This document shows, one piece after another, positions 41,530 through 51,217 of a stretch of DNA of 64,000 nt. The notes below the pieces were generated by a model. It did no database searches. It was not told the origin of the DNA and was given only the letters and a program-made list of their open reading frames with translations. Within the stretch, counting starts at the first letter, position 1; each line of letters starts with the position of its first letter. The position numbers and the translations under genes are program-made. The DNA is from Paracoccaceae bacterium (GTDB lineage Bacteria > Pseudomonadota > Alphaproteobacteria > Rhodobacterales > Rhodobacteraceae), in contig JALHOL010000001.1 in the NCBI GenBank assembly GCA_022843025.1, positions 62,001 to 126,000 on the forward strand, in the 5' to 3' direction.

Positions 41530-42422
41530 CCGCGATCACCGTCCGCGCCGCCGACAGCCGCAAGGCGATGGAAGAGCTTCAGCGCTGCCTCGGCCCCGAT
41601 GCGCTGATCCTGTCCACCCGCCATATCGGCGGGATGGTGGAAATCACCGCGCTTCCCCCCAACGCTGATCCCGCCAGCCTCCCGCCCGAACCGCCGCGGC
41701 GGGACACGGCCCCTGAACCGGCCAACTTTGCCGCCGCGATGCAGGCTTCCATCCGCCGCGCCGCCGCCACCGATCCCGTGGATCACCTGATCCGCCACCT
41801 CCTCTTGCCCGATGGCCTGGCCGAGGAATGGCCCACCCGCATCCTGATCGCAGGCCCCCCCGGCGCGGGCAAATCCATGCTCGCCGCCCGCCTTGCCGCC
41901 CGCCTCATGCTGGCCCAGCCCGGCGCGCGCCCGCAGATCATCGCCCCCCTCCCGGCGGCTTCGCTGGTCGAGGATCGCCTGCGCGGCTGGTGCCGCCTCA
42001 TGGGCCTGACGCCCGACCGTCCCAACATCGCGCAGGCCATGGCCCTTCCGGGGCCGTCCACCGCCATGCCGCAGATCATCGACCTGTCCGATTGCGCCGA
42101 TCAGGCCGCAGGGCTGGCCGCGCGTCTGATCGAAACCGATGGGGCCGAGCTTGTGCTTTGCCTGCCCGTCGGCCTCCACCCCGCGCGCATCGCGCGGCTT
42201 TGCCACGACTGGCAGGCCTTCGCCCCCACTGTCACCCTCACGGGCCTCGATCAGTGGTGGCCCGAACGCGACGAATTGCAGGCCATCGCCACGGCGGGCC
42301 TCAAACTCACCCGGATCGCCGCCGGGGCAGGGCTGGTCAACGCCCTTTCCCGCCCCGGTCCTGCCGATCTCCGCAACTGGGCCTCCGGCTGGTCGCCTGC
42401 ACTGGCAGAGGCTGCCGAATGA
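41526..42422 (+). CDS. flhF: FlhF-like protein with a degenerate GTPase domain
   Basis: A 298-residue protein, shorter than usual FlhF (about 380-500). The N-terminal domain is FlhF-like (DSRKAMEELQRCLGPDALIL then STRHIGGMVEITA) and the P-loop is intact (GPPGAGKS, residues 110-117). The expected G3 motif DTAG is DLSD (IIDLSDCADQ), and G4 TKxD reads TGLD. FlhF normally places polar flagella as a GTP-dependent dimer, so this copy may bind nucleotide without normal hydrolysis. It lies between flhA and fliA, where flhF-flhG is usual, but flhG is missing. Confidence 0.78.
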   Translation: MTAITVRAADSRKAMEELQRCLGPDALILSTRHIGGMVEITALPPNADPASLPPEPPRRDTAPEPANFAAAMQASIRRAAATDPVDHLIRHLLLPDGLAEEWPTRILIAGPPGAGKSMLAARLAARLMLAQPGARPQIIAPLPAASLVEDRLRGWCRLMGLTPDRPNIAQAMALPGPSTAMPQIIDLSDCADQAAGLAARLIETDGAELVLCLPVGLHPARIARLCHDWQAFAPTVTLTGLDQWWPERDELQAIATAGLKLTRIAAGAGLVNALSRPGPADLRNWASGWSPALAEAAE

Positions 42423-42456
42423 CCCGCTTTCCCGAACTTTCCAAGAAAGGGCGCGA

Positions 42457-43176
42457 ATGATGCTCGCCAAACGCTATGCCGAACAGGAAGGGCCCTCGCC
42501 CGAAAAGCTGGTTCGCTCCCACATGGACCTTGTCCGCAAGATCGCCTGGCACATGCACGGCCGCGTCGGCCGCATGGCCGAGGTCGAGGATATGCTTCAG
42601 GTGGGCTACATGGGCCTCGTCGATGCCGCCCAGCGCTACACCCCGCGACAGGGGGCGACCTTCGCCGCCTATGCCGCCATCCGTATCCGCGGCTCCATCA
42701 TCGACTACCTCCGCGCCTCGTCATCCCTCTGCCGCGCCACCATCGTGATGCAACAGCGGATGCGCGCCTCGGTGCTGAAACTTGAACAGCAGCTTCTCCG
42801 CACCCCGGAAAAGGCCGAAATCGCCGCCGATATGGGCATCACCGTGGCCGAGCTTGAAGACTGGGAAACCCAGTTCGGCGCCAGCTCGATCAAGTCACTG
42901 GATGAGGTCTATTCAGACCATTCCATGCTCTTCTCCGACGGTCACCGCTCCGTCGAAGACAAGATGCATCAAGATCAGATGCGCAAGATGCTCCGCCGCG
43001 CCCTGGGCGACCTGCCCGAACGTGAGGCGATGGTCCTGCAACTCTACTTCGTCGAAGAACTGAACGTCTACGAAATCGCCGAAATCCTCGGCGTCACCAC
43101 GGGTCGCGTCAGCCAGATCAAGAAGGCCGCTGTCGGCCGCCTGCGCGAAAGCATCGTGGCGATGGAGGGGGAATAA
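42457..43176 (+). CDS. fliA: FliA, sigma-28 factor
   Basis: ATG 42457 (AAAGGG ahead) gives 239 residues, standard for FliA. Region 2 reads HMDLVRKIAWHMHG, EDMLQVGYMGLVDAAQRY and TFAAYAAIRIRGSIIDYLR; region 4 is LPEREAMVLQLYFVEELNVY then EIAEILGVTTGRVSQIKKAA. It directs late flagellar promoters, probably the TAAR-N14-16-GYCGTT sites before fliC, fliD, fliS and others, and is inhibited by FlgM. It is the last gene of the flhA unit, followed by a GC hairpin. Confidence 0.95.
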   Translation: MMLAKRYAEQEGPSPEKLVRSHMDLVRKIAWHMHGRVGRMAEVEDMLQVGYMGLVDAAQRYTPRQGATFAAYAAIRIRGSIIDYLRASSSLCRATIVMQQRMRASVLKLEQQLLRTPEKAEIAADMGITVAELEDWETQFGASSIKSLDEVYSDHSMLFSDGHRSVEDKMHQDQMRKMLRRALGDLPEREAMVLQLYFVEELNVYEIAEILGVTTGRVSQIKKAAVGRLRESIVAMEGE

Positions 43177-43209
43177 TGCATCGCGGCCAAGCGCTTTGAA
43201 AAGGTAGCA

Positions 43210-43228
43210 GGGGGCCGATCCGGCCCCC
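43210..43228. terminator. GC hairpin after fliA
   Basis: GGGGGCCG (43210-43217) pairs with CGGCCCCC (43221-43228) around ATC, in the gap between converging fliA and the GAF-domain gene. No T-run follows, so termination is likely but not certain. Confidence 0.5.
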
Positions 43229-43251
43229 GCACCCGCCGCGATCCCGTCTGA

Positions 43252-44007
43252 TCAGGTCGCCGGTCCTGCGGGTTTGCGCCCGGTCACCCGGAACCCGTGA
43301 ATATACAGAATGTCGCGCGCCATCGGCGTCAGTAGAAGCACACCTTCCGCTTCCACCGCCAACCCGGCCTCGCGCATGGCCATTGCCTCTGCCACTGATG
43401 GCTCCCGCCCGGCGGCATAACGCAACAGACCGGTCACTTCGGCTGACACAGCCTGTTCGTCAAGTTCCAGAAGATCCTGCATCAATCCCAGCGATTGCCG
43501 CGCCATCGTGCGGACGGTCGATGCCGCCATCCCGATCCCGCGCGAAAGGATCTCGGCCAGTTGCCGCAGCTGCAGCAGCACGGCTTCCGGCATCTCGCTT
43601 TGCCGCTCATCCAGTACGGCCAGCACACCCAGCTTGCGCCCCTCCTGTGACCGCAGCGTGAACCCAGCATACAGCGTCAGCCCCGGAAAACCGGCCTCGG
43701 CCGCCTCTTGCTCCAGCGCTGTTCCGGCGATCTGCACCACCCGCTGCCCCTGCGCCAACAGCGCCGCAGGCAGATCGATCAAGCTGCCGCCTTTCGGGGT
43801 GCCTTCTGTTCTGCGTTCTGGGAAAAAGGCCAACCGCACTTCCCCGGTATCAGGGTTTGTCAGTCGGATACACACCCGCGAACAGCCCGATATGCTAAGG
43901 GCCAGGTCCGCAACGGTGGCGAAATCACTTGGTTCCACAGACATGCGCGGTGCGCGCGGTGCCTCGGACCGGATCGGAGTCAATCCGTATAGATGGGCCA
44001 CTGCCAT
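43252..44007 (-). CDS. GAF-domain protein next to fliA
   Basis: The ATG at 44007 has GAGG before it; 251 residues. Residues 30-165 resemble a GAF sensory domain (DFATVADLALSISGCSRVCI, LTLYAGFTLRSQEGRKLGVL, AVLDERQSEM), followed by helices and a C-terminal region without a recognised output domain. It probably binds a small molecule or partner. It is convergent with fliA, so an involvement in motility is possible but not shown. Confidence 0.7.
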   Translation of the reverse strand: MAVAHLYGLTPIRSEAPRAPRMSVEPSDFATVADLALSISGCSRVCIRLTNPDTGEVRLAFFPERRTEGTPKGGSLIDLPAALLAQGQRVVQIAGTALEQEAAEAGFPGLTLYAGFTLRSQEGRKLGVLAVLDERQSEMPEAVLLQLRQLAEILSRGIGMAASTVRTMARQSLGLMQDLLELDEQAVSAEVTGLLRYAAGREPSVAEAMAMREAGLAVEAEGVLLLTPMARDILYIHGFRVTGRKPAGPAT

Positions 44008-44075
44008 TTCCGCCTCTTGCGCGTCAGTCCGTTTCCCGGCACAGGCGCCGCCCGCACGGGGCCAAGGCCGTAACC

Positions 44076-44255
44076 TTAGAAAAAGATCGCTGAAATCAGC
44101 ATCACCCAACCACCGATCCCGCCGACAACGGCAGGCAGCAACCACCAACCGGGCGGCATGCGGAACTCTGGCACTGTATCACCATGTACTGCGTAACTAC
44201 GACCAAAGCTTACGTCGTTCAGTCCAGCAGGCATAGTCTGAAAAGCGTTCTGCAT
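44076..44255 (-). CDS. Small tail-anchored membrane protein
   Basis: A 59-residue open frame from ATG 44255, with AAGGTGG just before it (an upstream in-frame ATG at 44270 has no ribosome site). The polar first part (MQNAFQTMPAGLNDVSFGRS) leads to one C-terminal membrane helix (WWLLPAVVGGIGGWVMLISA). It is on the same strand as the GAF gene and 68 bases upstream of it. The family is not recognised. Confidence 0.45.
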   Translation of the reverse strand: MQNAFQTMPAGLNDVSFGRSYAVHGDTVPEFRMPPGWWLLPAVVGGIGGWVMLISAIFF

Positions 44256-44463
44256 CTTTGCCACCTTCATTGTCGAAGCGCATCGACTCGCGCATCGGTT
44301 AAAGGCAATTTACCTATATTACTCTCAGGGGGGCATCCTCTCCTCCGGAAGTGCGTCACGCCCAAAGGTCTGAACCCCATCCAAAGGGATGGCCGCTTAC
44401 AGCCTGCTCCCGGCCTGCACGGCAAGGCCTTCCCAGGCCCGGTTCCCGACAGTATACAAAGGT

Positions 44464-45552
44464 ATGCGGCAAACCCTGATTGAGATTTACGACCAGCGCA
44501 TCGCCTCCGGCACGCTCCGCGCCGATCCGGCGCAACATGCCGTGCTGACCACGCTGGAAGGCCTGCGCAACTGGCTCGAATCCAACGCTGACCGCCGGGT
44601 CGGCCTGTTTGCCGGCCTCTTTGCCAAGCCCGTCACCCCACCAAAGGGGCTCTATCTTTGGGGCGGTGTCGGGCGCGGCAAATCCATGGTGATGGACCTG
44701 TTTACCGACGCCACCGGCATCACCGCCAAACGCCGCGTCCATTTCCATGCCTTCATGCAGGAAATCCACAAAGGCATGCACGACGCCCGCAAGAAGGGCG
44801 TCGAAGACCCGCTCGCCCCCGTTGCCGATGCCATCATCGCCGGCACGCGTCTGCTGGCCTTTGATGAAATGCAGATCAACGACATCACCGATGCCATGGT
44901 CGTGGGCCGCCTGTTCGAAAAACTGCTCTCAGCCGGGGTTGTGATCGTCACGACCTCCAACCGCCCGCCCGAAGACCTTTACAAGAACGGCCTCAACCGT
45001 GCACTGTTCCTGCCCTTCATCGCGCTGATCCGTGACCGCCTGCATGTGGTCGAACTCGAAAGCCCAACCGATTACCGCCAGCACCGTTTGCAAGGCGCGC
45101 AGGTCTACTTCCACCCCGCCGGTCGCGTGCGCGGCGAGATCAACGCCATCTGGTCCGATCTCACCGGCGGTGCTTCGGGCGAGGTGCTGACCCTCCCCGT
45201 CAATGGCCGCACGGTCGAAGTGCCGCGCTTCGCCAACGGCATCGCCCGCGCCTCTTTCTGGGAGCTTTGCGCCCGCCCCCTCGGCCCCGGCGATTACCTT
45301 GCCATCGCGCAGGCCGTTCGGGTGTTGATCCTTGAAGATATCCCCCAGCTCTCGGCATCCAACTACAACGAGGCGAAACGCTTCGTCACCCTCATCGACG
45401 CGCTTTACGAGGCGAAGGTCAGGCTGATCTGTTCCGCCGCCGATGAACCCGAACGGCTCTATATCGAAGGTGAGGGCAGCTTTGAGTTTGAACGCACCGC
45501 CTCGCGTCTGCGCGAGATGCAGGCGGTGGATTGGGGTGGCGACAAGGTCTGA
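44464..45552 (+). CDS. zapE: ZapE/AFG1-family cell-division ATPase
   Basis: ATG 44464 (AAAGG ahead) gives 362 residues, typical for ZapE. Walker A is GGVGRGKS (LYLWGGVGRGKSMVMDLF), Walker B LLAFDEMQINDI, and VVIVTTSNRPPEDLYKNG is a family hallmark. ZapE/AFG1 acts at the Z-ring or in membrane-protein quality control. It begins the housekeeping part of the window. Confidence 0.92.
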   Translation: MRQTLIEIYDQRIASGTLRADPAQHAVLTTLEGLRNWLESNADRRVGLFAGLFAKPVTPPKGLYLWGGVGRGKSMVMDLFTDATGITAKRRVHFHAFMQEIHKGMHDARKKGVEDPLAPVADAIIAGTRLLAFDEMQINDITDAMVVGRLFEKLLSAGVVIVTTSNRPPEDLYKNGLNRALFLPFIALIRDRLHVVELESPTDYRQHRLQGAQVYFHPAGRVRGEINAIWSDLTGGASGEVLTLPVNGRTVEVPRFANGIARASFWELCARPLGPGDYLAIAQAVRVLILEDIPQLSASNYNEAKRFVTLIDALYEAKVRLICSAADEPERLYIEGEGSFEFERTASRLREMQAVDWGGDKV

Positions 45553-45606
45553 GGGTCTGGCCCCAAAAGCGTGAACTTCCGTTAAGGTTAACGCCCCACC
45601 ACCGTT

Positions 45607-45657
45607 CGCTGCGTGCATACGCCCGTCTGCACAGCCGTCTGCACCACGCGCTGCACA
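45607..45657 (+). repeat. 51-bp dispersed repeat, copy B
   Basis: It matches copy A at 21558-21608 at 50 of 51 bases (A to G at one site), same orientation. It lies in the 143-base gap between zapE and the convergent TauE/SafE gene, just after GTTAAGGTTAAC. Confidence 0.9.
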
Positions 45658-45695
45658 GCCGTTTTCAACCTAACCCCATGTGTTAACGGCAAAAA

Positions 45696-46460
45696 CTACG
45701 CGAAAACCTGCCACAAAAGCCGCCCCGCCATCGCCGTCGATGTCACCACCAGCAGCGGCTTTATCAGCCGTGCGCCCACCCGCATCGCCAGTTTGGCGCC
45801 AAGCGCCGCTCCCGCCACTTGCGCCAAGGCCATGGCCGATCCCATCATCCACCACATCGCACCCGATGGGATGAACACTGCCAAAGACCCGATATTGCTC
45901 GCAAAATTCAGCAGCTTGGTATGCGCGGTGGCCTTCAGCACACCAAACCCCGCCAGCATCACGAAGGCCAGCATGAAGAACGATCCCGTCCCCGGTCCAA
46001 AGAACCCGTCATAGGCCGCCACCAGCGGCACCGCCGTCACCGCAAACACCCCCGGCCGCATCCGCTGCACGCGGTCCTCATCGCTCAACCCTGGTTTCAG
46101 CGCAAAGAACAAGGCCACCGCCACCAGCACCACGGGCATCAGAATCCGCAAAAGTTCCACCGGAATCAGATGCGCCACCAGCGCCCCCAAAGCTCCGCCT
46201 ATTGCAGAAATCACTGCCATTCCAACCTGTTGGCGCAGATCGACATGTCCGGCACGGGCATAGCTGACGGTCGCCGTCGCCGCGCCAAAGGTGCCTTGCA
46301 GCTTGTTCGTCGCCAGCGCCTCGATGGGCGATGCCCCCGCCAGCAACAGCGCCGGCACCGTGATCAGCCCACCGCCGCCTGCAATGGAATCCACGAACCC
46401 GGCCAGAAAGGCGGCAAGGATCAGCAGCACAGCAAGGTGGGTTGCAACCTCGAAAAACAT
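45696..46460 (-). CDS. TSUP family (TauE/SafE) membrane permease
   Basis: A 254-residue protein with about eight membrane helices. The family motif is clear: LAGFVDSIAGGGGLITVPAL near the N-terminus, repeated in weaker form as YDGFFGPGTGSFFMLAFVML in the second half. TauE/SafE proteins export sulfite or organosulfonates or take up related anions; the substrate here is unknown. It is divergent from the secreted ClpP-fold protein gene. Confidence 0.88.
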   Translation of the reverse strand: MFFEVATHLAVLLILAAFLAGFVDSIAGGGGLITVPALLLAGASPIEALATNKLQGTFGAATATVSYARAGHVDLRQQVGMAVISAIGGALGALVAHLIPVELLRILMPVVLVAVALFFALKPGLSDEDRVQRMRPGVFAVTAVPLVAAYDGFFGPGTGSFFMLAFVMLAGFGVLKATAHTKLLNFASNIGSLAVFIPSGAMWWMMGSAMALAQVAGAALGAKLAMRVGARLIKPLLVVTSTAMAGRLLWQVFA

Positions 46461-46558
46461 CCCGCCTTCATTCCTGCCTCGGCAGCAGAAGTAAACCCCG
46501 CTTGCACAGTCCCTCGCCCGCGCTAATCTGCGGAAAATGCCGGATAAAGGGGAAGCCC

Positions 46559-47239
46559 GTGCAAACCGCCCTGATCACCCTGACCCAGTCGCTTCTGGCG
46601 GGAACCGCGCTTGCCGACACGCGCTTTACCATTGACGGCAACCGCCTGATCTACGACACAGCCCACCCCGTCGACGCCACCCTGATCGACCCGGATTCCG
46701 GCATGTCGCCCGCCGATACCATCGGCGACATCGCCTATGAAGACATCGACGCCCTGCGCTCCATCCTCGAACGCCATGAAGGCCGCATCACCACCATGCG
46801 CCTGACGTCGGATGGTGGTTACATAGAGGCGGCTTATGAAATGGCAGCAATCATAACGGATTACGGCCTGAACACCGAGGTGCAGGGTGAATGTGCCAGC
46901 GCCTGCGCCATCCTGTTTTCCTCGGGCGCCGAACGCGTGATGAACCGCGGTGGCCGCATCGGCCTGCACCCGTCCAGCTGGGGCGTCGAAAGCATGCGCG
47001 CCTATTACGAAGACGTCCGCGCCGACAGCGGTTGGAACGACGAATTCGCCTTCGCAGAATGGGTTTACGAAGAGGGCCAGCGTGACGCGAACAAGCTGAT
47101 CACGCATCTGCTGACACGGGGCGTCAGCGCGGATTTTGCCGTCAAGGTGGTGTCGATCGGCATGAACGGCATGTGGTATCCCACCCGGTCCGAGATGGAG
47201 GCCGCAGGCCTGATCACGCCCCCGGCCTCTGCCAACTGA
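46559..47239 (+). CDS. Secreted ClpP-fold (COG3904-like) protein
   Basis: GTG 46559 (AAGGGGAAG ahead) starts 226 residues with a signal peptide ending ALA. The body resembles the ClpP/crotonase-like fold of secreted proteins common in Rhodobacterales: MRLTSDGGYIEAAYEMAAII, then GECASACAILFSSG, in which the Ser may be catalytic, then GRIGLHPSSW. It may be a periplasmic serine peptidase; no substrate can be named. Confidence 0.75.
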   Translation: MQTALITLTQSLLAGTALADTRFTIDGNRLIYDTAHPVDATLIDPDSGMSPADTIGDIAYEDIDALRSILERHEGRITTMRLTSDGGYIEAAYEMAAIITDYGLNTEVQGECASACAILFSSGAERVMNRGGRIGLHPSSWGVESMRAYYEDVRADSGWNDEFAFAEWVYEEGQRDANKLITHLLTRGVSADFAVKVVSIGMNGMWYPTRSEMEAAGLITPPASAN

Positions 47240-47365
47240 CACGGGCCGATCCACGGCGCGCGCCCTTCACACTTCGCTCAGGTTCATCGGTCAACCTTGG
47301 CGGCAGATCACACGGAAACCGAACATAAACCACCGATGGCGCGAAGCGCGATTCCCGACAGGCGC

Positions 47366-48241
47366 CTAGGAAAGGAACTCTTCCCGCGTATACCCCTGAA
47401 TGAACAACAGCGCGGTCAGGTCGCCATGGTTGATCCGGATATCACATTCCTCCGCCACCACGGGTTTGGCGTGCAACGCCACTCCGGCCCCTGCGCGATT
47501 AAGCATTCCTAAATCATTTGCCCCGTCGCCTACGGCCATGGCCTCGGCCTCGGAAATCCCCAAACGTGCGGTGATTTCGACCAGCGCATCCACCTTGGCC
47601 TGCCGCCCCAGGATCGGCTCCGCCACCGTGCCGGCAAGAAAATCACCTTCTGAAATCAACGTATTGGCCCTGTTTTCATCAAACCCCAACACTGCCGCGA
47701 TCCGCGCGGTAAAGGCGGTGAAACCGCCTGACACCAGCGCCGCATAGCCCCCGTTCGCCTTCATTGTCGCGACCAGTTCCCGCCCGCCGGGCATCAGCGT
47801 GATTCGGTCCCGGATCACCCGGTCAATCACCGCCACCGGCAGCCCCTTCAGCAGCCCCACCCGTTCACGCAACGCCGCCTCGAAATCCAGCTCGCCATTC
47901 ATAGCCCGTCGTGTGATCTCGGCCACCCGCGCGCCCACCCCGGCTTCATCGGCCAGTTCGTCGATGCATTCCTGTTCGATCATCGTGGAATCCATATCCG
48001 CCAGCAGCAACCTCTTGCGCCGCCCCTCTGCCGGTTGCACCACCAGATCGACCTGCATCGCCTGCAAGCCCTCCCAAACCTCCCACCGGTTCAAGGGCAT
48101 GGATTCAAGGGGAAATTCTGCCGCCACCCCCGGTTCCAGCCAGATCGCACCCCCCCCGCCCCATGCGTTGCGCACGGCCTCTACTGTGGCGCGGTCAAGG
48201 ATCGGCGTGGCGGGTGCAGTCAGCAGCGTGGCAAAGTACAT
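47366..48241 (-). CDS. serB: SerB, phosphoserine phosphatase
   Basis: ATG 48241 gives 291 residues; the in-frame upstream extension runs antisense to the serC leader and is not coding. HAD motifs are [20 protein letters not shown] (catalytic DMDST), [13 protein letters not shown], and [10 protein letters not shown]. It makes serine from phosphoserine, the last step of the pathway whose first two enzymes, SerA and SerC, lie on the opposite strand alongside. Confidence 0.95.
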   Translation of the reverse strand: MYFATLLTAPATPILDRATVEAVRNAWGGGGAIWLEPGVAAEFPLESMPLNRWEVWEGLQAMQVDLVVQPAEGRRKRLLLADMDSTMIEQECIDELADEAGVGARVAEITRRAMNGELDFEAALRERVGLLKGLPVAVIDRVIRDRITLMPGGRELVATMKANGGYAALVSGGFTAFTARIAAVLGFDENRANTLISEGDFLAGTVAEPILGRQAKVDALVEITARLGISEAEAMAVGDGANDLGMLNRAGAGVALHAKPVVAEECDIRINHGDLTALLFIQGYTREEFLS

Positions 48242-48354
48242 GAAGTTTCCGATAGTGGACAAACCCGTCGCTTTCGCACGACGTTCCGCCGCTTTAGGGC
48301 AATTTTTGCGCTTGTGCCACCCCGTCTGCCCCGCTATCCCCAGCCTCGGGACAC

Positions 48355-48391
48355 CCCTCCCCAACGAGGGGCTTTTAGCTGGAAGGCTACC
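48355..48391 (+). promoter_or_regulatory. serC-motif-like RNA leader
   Basis: A hairpin CCCCT/AGGGG (48355-48359 with 48367-48371) is followed by CTTTT and a second small stem TAGC/GCTA (48376-48379 with 48386-48389) whose loop TGGAAG is the ribosome site of serC. The layout resembles the alphaproteobacterial serC RNA motif found just before serC, and could control SerC translation. The match is from memory of the motif, not a model search. Confidence 0.6.
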
Positions 48392-49549
48392 ATGACAGAC
48401 CTCGCTCCACCGGCCAAGCGCCCGGCCAATCCGCGCTTTTCCTCTGGCCCTTGCGCCAAGGTCCCCGGCTTCACCCTTGATCATCTTGCCGATGCCCCGC
48501 TGGGCCGTTCGCACCGCGCTGCGGTAGGCAAGGCCAAGCTGAAGGAAGCCATTGATCTTACCCGCGAAATTCTTGGCGTTCCCGCCGATTATCGCATCGG
48601 TATTGTCCCCGGATCGGATACCGGCGCGGTCGAGATGGCGATGTGGACGATGCTCGGCGCCCGCCCGGTAGAGATGCTGGCTTGGGAATCCTTTGGCGAA
48701 GGCTGGGTCACAGATGCGGTAAAACAGCTCAAGCTGGACGCCACCGTGAAAACTGCCGCCTATGGTCAGATCGTCGATCTTGCGACCGTGGATTTCGACA
48801 AGGACGTCGTCTTTACTTGGAACGGCACCACCTCAGGCGTCCGTGTCGCCAATGGCGATGCCATTCCCGCCACCCGTCAGGGCCTGACGATCTGTGACGC
48901 CACCTCCGCCGCCTTCGCGATGGACCTGCCCTGGGACAAACTCGACGTCACCACCTTCTCCTGGCAGAAGGTGCTGGGTGGCGAAGGCGCGCATGGGATG
49001 CTGATCCTGTCGCCGCGTGCCGTGGAACGGCTGGAAACCTATACCCCCGCCTGGCCGCTGCCCAAGATTTTCCGCCTGACATCAAAGGGTAAGCTGATCG
49101 AAGGCGTCTTCGTCGGCGAAACCATCAACACGCCATCGATGCTGGCGGTCGAGGATTACCTTGTCGCGCTGAAATGGGCGAAATCGGTGGGTGGCCTGAC
49201 CGGGCTGATCGACCGCGCCACCGCCAACGCTGCCGTGGTGTGGGATTTCTGCGCCGCCAATCCGTGGTTGCAGAACCTGGCCGAAAACACGGCAAACGCC
49301 TCTACGACAAGCGTCTGTCTGAAATTCGTCGATCCCCGCATCACCGATGGCGAGGCCTTCGCCAAGGCGGTGGCCAAGCGGTTGGAAAAGGCAGGCGTGG
49401 CCTATGACGTGGGGGCCTATCGCGATGCCCCCCCCGGCCTGCGCATCTGGTGCGGTTCAACGGTGGAAACCGCCGATGTCGCGGCCCTGATGCCGTGGAT
49501 CGCTCACGCCTTCCACGCCGAAATCGCCGCGCTGGTACAAGCGGCCTGA
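48392..49549 (+). CDS. serC: SerC, phosphoserine aminotransferase
   Basis: A 385-residue PLP enzyme. N-terminal [13 protein letters not shown] fits the alphaproteobacterial SerC type; the PLP lysine is in [16 protein letters not shown], and [16 protein letters not shown] binds the cofactor phosphate. It converts 3-phosphohydroxypyruvate and glutamate to phosphoserine. It is followed by serA 64 bases on. Confidence 0.97.
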   Translation: MTDLAPPAKRPANPRFSSGPCAKVPGFTLDHLADAPLGRSHRAAVGKAKLKEAIDLTREILGVPADYRIGIVPGSDTGAVEMAMWTMLGARPVEMLAWESFGEGWVTDAVKQLKLDATVKTAAYGQIVDLATVDFDKDVVFTWNGTTSGVRVANGDAIPATRQGLTICDATSAAFAMDLPWDKLDVTTFSWQKVLGGEGAHGMLILSPRAVERLETYTPAWPLPKIFRLTSKGKLIEGVFVGETINTPSMLAVEDYLVALKWAKSVGGLTGLIDRATANAAVVWDFCAANPWLQNLAENTANASTTSVCLKFVDPRITDGEAFAKAVAKRLEKAGVAYDVGAYRDAPPGLRIWCGSTVETADVAALMPWIAHAFHAEIAALVQAA

Positions 49550-49613
49550 GTGGGATGGCGGGGTGAACCCGCCCGACCCGATCCCCCAACACCCTATTGA
49601 AATGGAGCCCCAA

Positions 49614-51209
49614 ATGGCCCCCCGCGTTCTCGTTTCCGACGAACTCTCTGAAACCGCCGTCCAGATCTTCCGCGACCGTGGGGTCGAGGTGGACTACATG
49701 CCCAAACTCGGCAAGGATAAGGAAAAGCTGGCTGAAATCATCGGCCAATATGATGGCCTTGCCATCCGGTCTGCCACCAAGGTCACCGAAAAGTTGCTGG
49801 AACTGGCGACCAACCTAAAGGTCGTCGGTCGCGCCGGGATCGGTGTCGATAACGTGGATATTCCGGCGGCGTCCAAGAAGGGCGTCATCGTGATGAACAC
49901 GCCCTTCGGCAACTCCATCACTACCGCCGAACATGCCATTGCCATGATGTTTTCCGTCGCCCGGCAGATCCCCGAGGCGAACGCCTCTACCCATGCGGGC
50001 AAATGGGAAAAGTCGAAATTCATGGGGGTGGAGTTGTTCAACAAGACCCTCGGCGTCATCGGTGCGGGCAATATCGGCGGCATCGTCTGCGACCGCGCGG
50101 TCGGCCTGAAGATGAAAGTGATCGCCTATGATCCCTTCCTGTCGGAAGAGCGCGCCAAACAGCTTGGCGTGACCAAGGTGGAACTTGATGATCTGCTGGC
50201 GCGGGCCGATTTCATCACCCTCCACGTCCCGCTGACCGACAAGACCCGCAACATCCTGTCGCGCGAGAATCTGGCGAAAACCAAGAAGGGCGTCCGCATC
50301 ATCAACTGCGCCCGTGGCGGGCTGATCGATGAGGCCGCGCTGAAGGATGCGTTGGATGCCGGCCATGTCGCCGCCGCCGCGCTTGATGTGTTCGAAGTGG
50401 AACCTGCCACCGAAAACCCGCTGTTCAACCACCCCAACGTCGTCTGCACCCCGCATCTTGGTGCTGCCACGACCGAAGCGCAGGAAAATGTGGCCCTGCA
50501 AGTGGCAGAACAGATGTCGGACTACCTGCTGACAGGTGCCGTACAGAACGCGCTGAACATGCCCAACGTCACGGCGGAAGAGGCCGCTGTCATGGGGCCG
50601 TGGGTGAAGCTTGCCCTGCATCTGGGCGCCTTCATCGGCCAGATGACGGACGAACCGATCAAGGCCATCAACATCCTCTACGATGGCACCGTGGCCGAGA
50701 TGAACCTTGCTGCGCTGAACCAGTCGGTCATCGCGGGCGTGCTGAAAACGCAGAATCCTGATGTGAACCTTGTTTCCGCCCCCATCGTGGCCAAGGAACG
50801 TGGCATCCTGATTTCCACCACCCGGCAGGAAAAGACCGGCGTCTTCGATGCTTACGTCAAGGTGACGATGGTCACGGACAAGCGGGAACGGTCGGTCGCG
50901 GGCACCTGCTTCAGCGACGGCAAGCCCCGCTTCATCCAGATCAAGGGCATCAACATCGACGCCGAGATTGGGCGTCACATGCTCTATACCACCAACGAAG
51001 ACGTGCCGGGCATCATCGGCCTTCTGGGCATGACCATGGGCAAGAACAACGTCAACATCGCGAACTTCACTCTTGGCCGGTCTGGCGTGGGGCAGGATGC
51101 CATCGCCATCCTCTACCTTGATCAGGCCATTGATCCCAAGGTGGTGGAGACGCTGGAATCCACCGGCATGTTCCAGCAGGTCAAGCCGCTGGAATTCGAC
51201 GTGGCCTGA
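49614..51209 (+). CDS. serA: SerA, D-3-phosphoglycerate dehydrogenase
   Basis: ATG 49614 with GGAG seven bases ahead; 531 residues, the long SerA form. The NAD-binding motif is GVIGAGNIGG, catalytic segments are INCARGGLIDEAAL and TPHLGAATTEAQENVA, then comes the intervening ASB domain and a C-terminal ACT domain (NEDVPGIIGLLGMTMGKNNV) that usually senses serine. It starts the serine pathway. Confidence 0.97.
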   Translation: MAPRVLVSDELSETAVQIFRDRGVEVDYMPKLGKDKEKLAEIIGQYDGLAIRSATKVTEKLLELATNLKVVGRAGIGVDNVDIPAASKKGVIVMNTPFGNSITTAEHAIAMMFSVARQIPEANASTHAGKWEKSKFMGVELFNKTLGVIGAGNIGGIVCDRAVGLKMKVIAYDPFLSEERAKQLGVTKVELDDLLARADFITLHVPLTDKTRNILSRENLAKTKKGVRIINCARGGLIDEAALKDALDAGHVAAAALDVFEVEPATENPLFNHPNVVCTPHLGAATTEAQENVALQVAEQMSDYLLTGAVQNALNMPNVTAEEAAVMGPWVKLALHLGAFIGQMTDEPIKAINILYDGTVAEMNLAALNQSVIAGVLKTQNPDVNLVSAPIVAKERGILISTTRQEKTGVFDAYVKVTMVTDKRERSVAGTCFSDGKPRFIQIKGINIDAEIGRHMLYTTNEDVPGIIGLLGMTMGKNNVNIANFTLGRSGVGQDAIAILYLDQAIDPKVVETLESTGMFQQVKPLEFDVA

Positions 51210-51217
51210 TGAAACGC

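Noticed and set aside
45582-45592. CtrA-like TTAAGGTTAAC after zapE
   Set aside because: The half-site spacing is far too short and the site lies downstream of a gene between convergent units.
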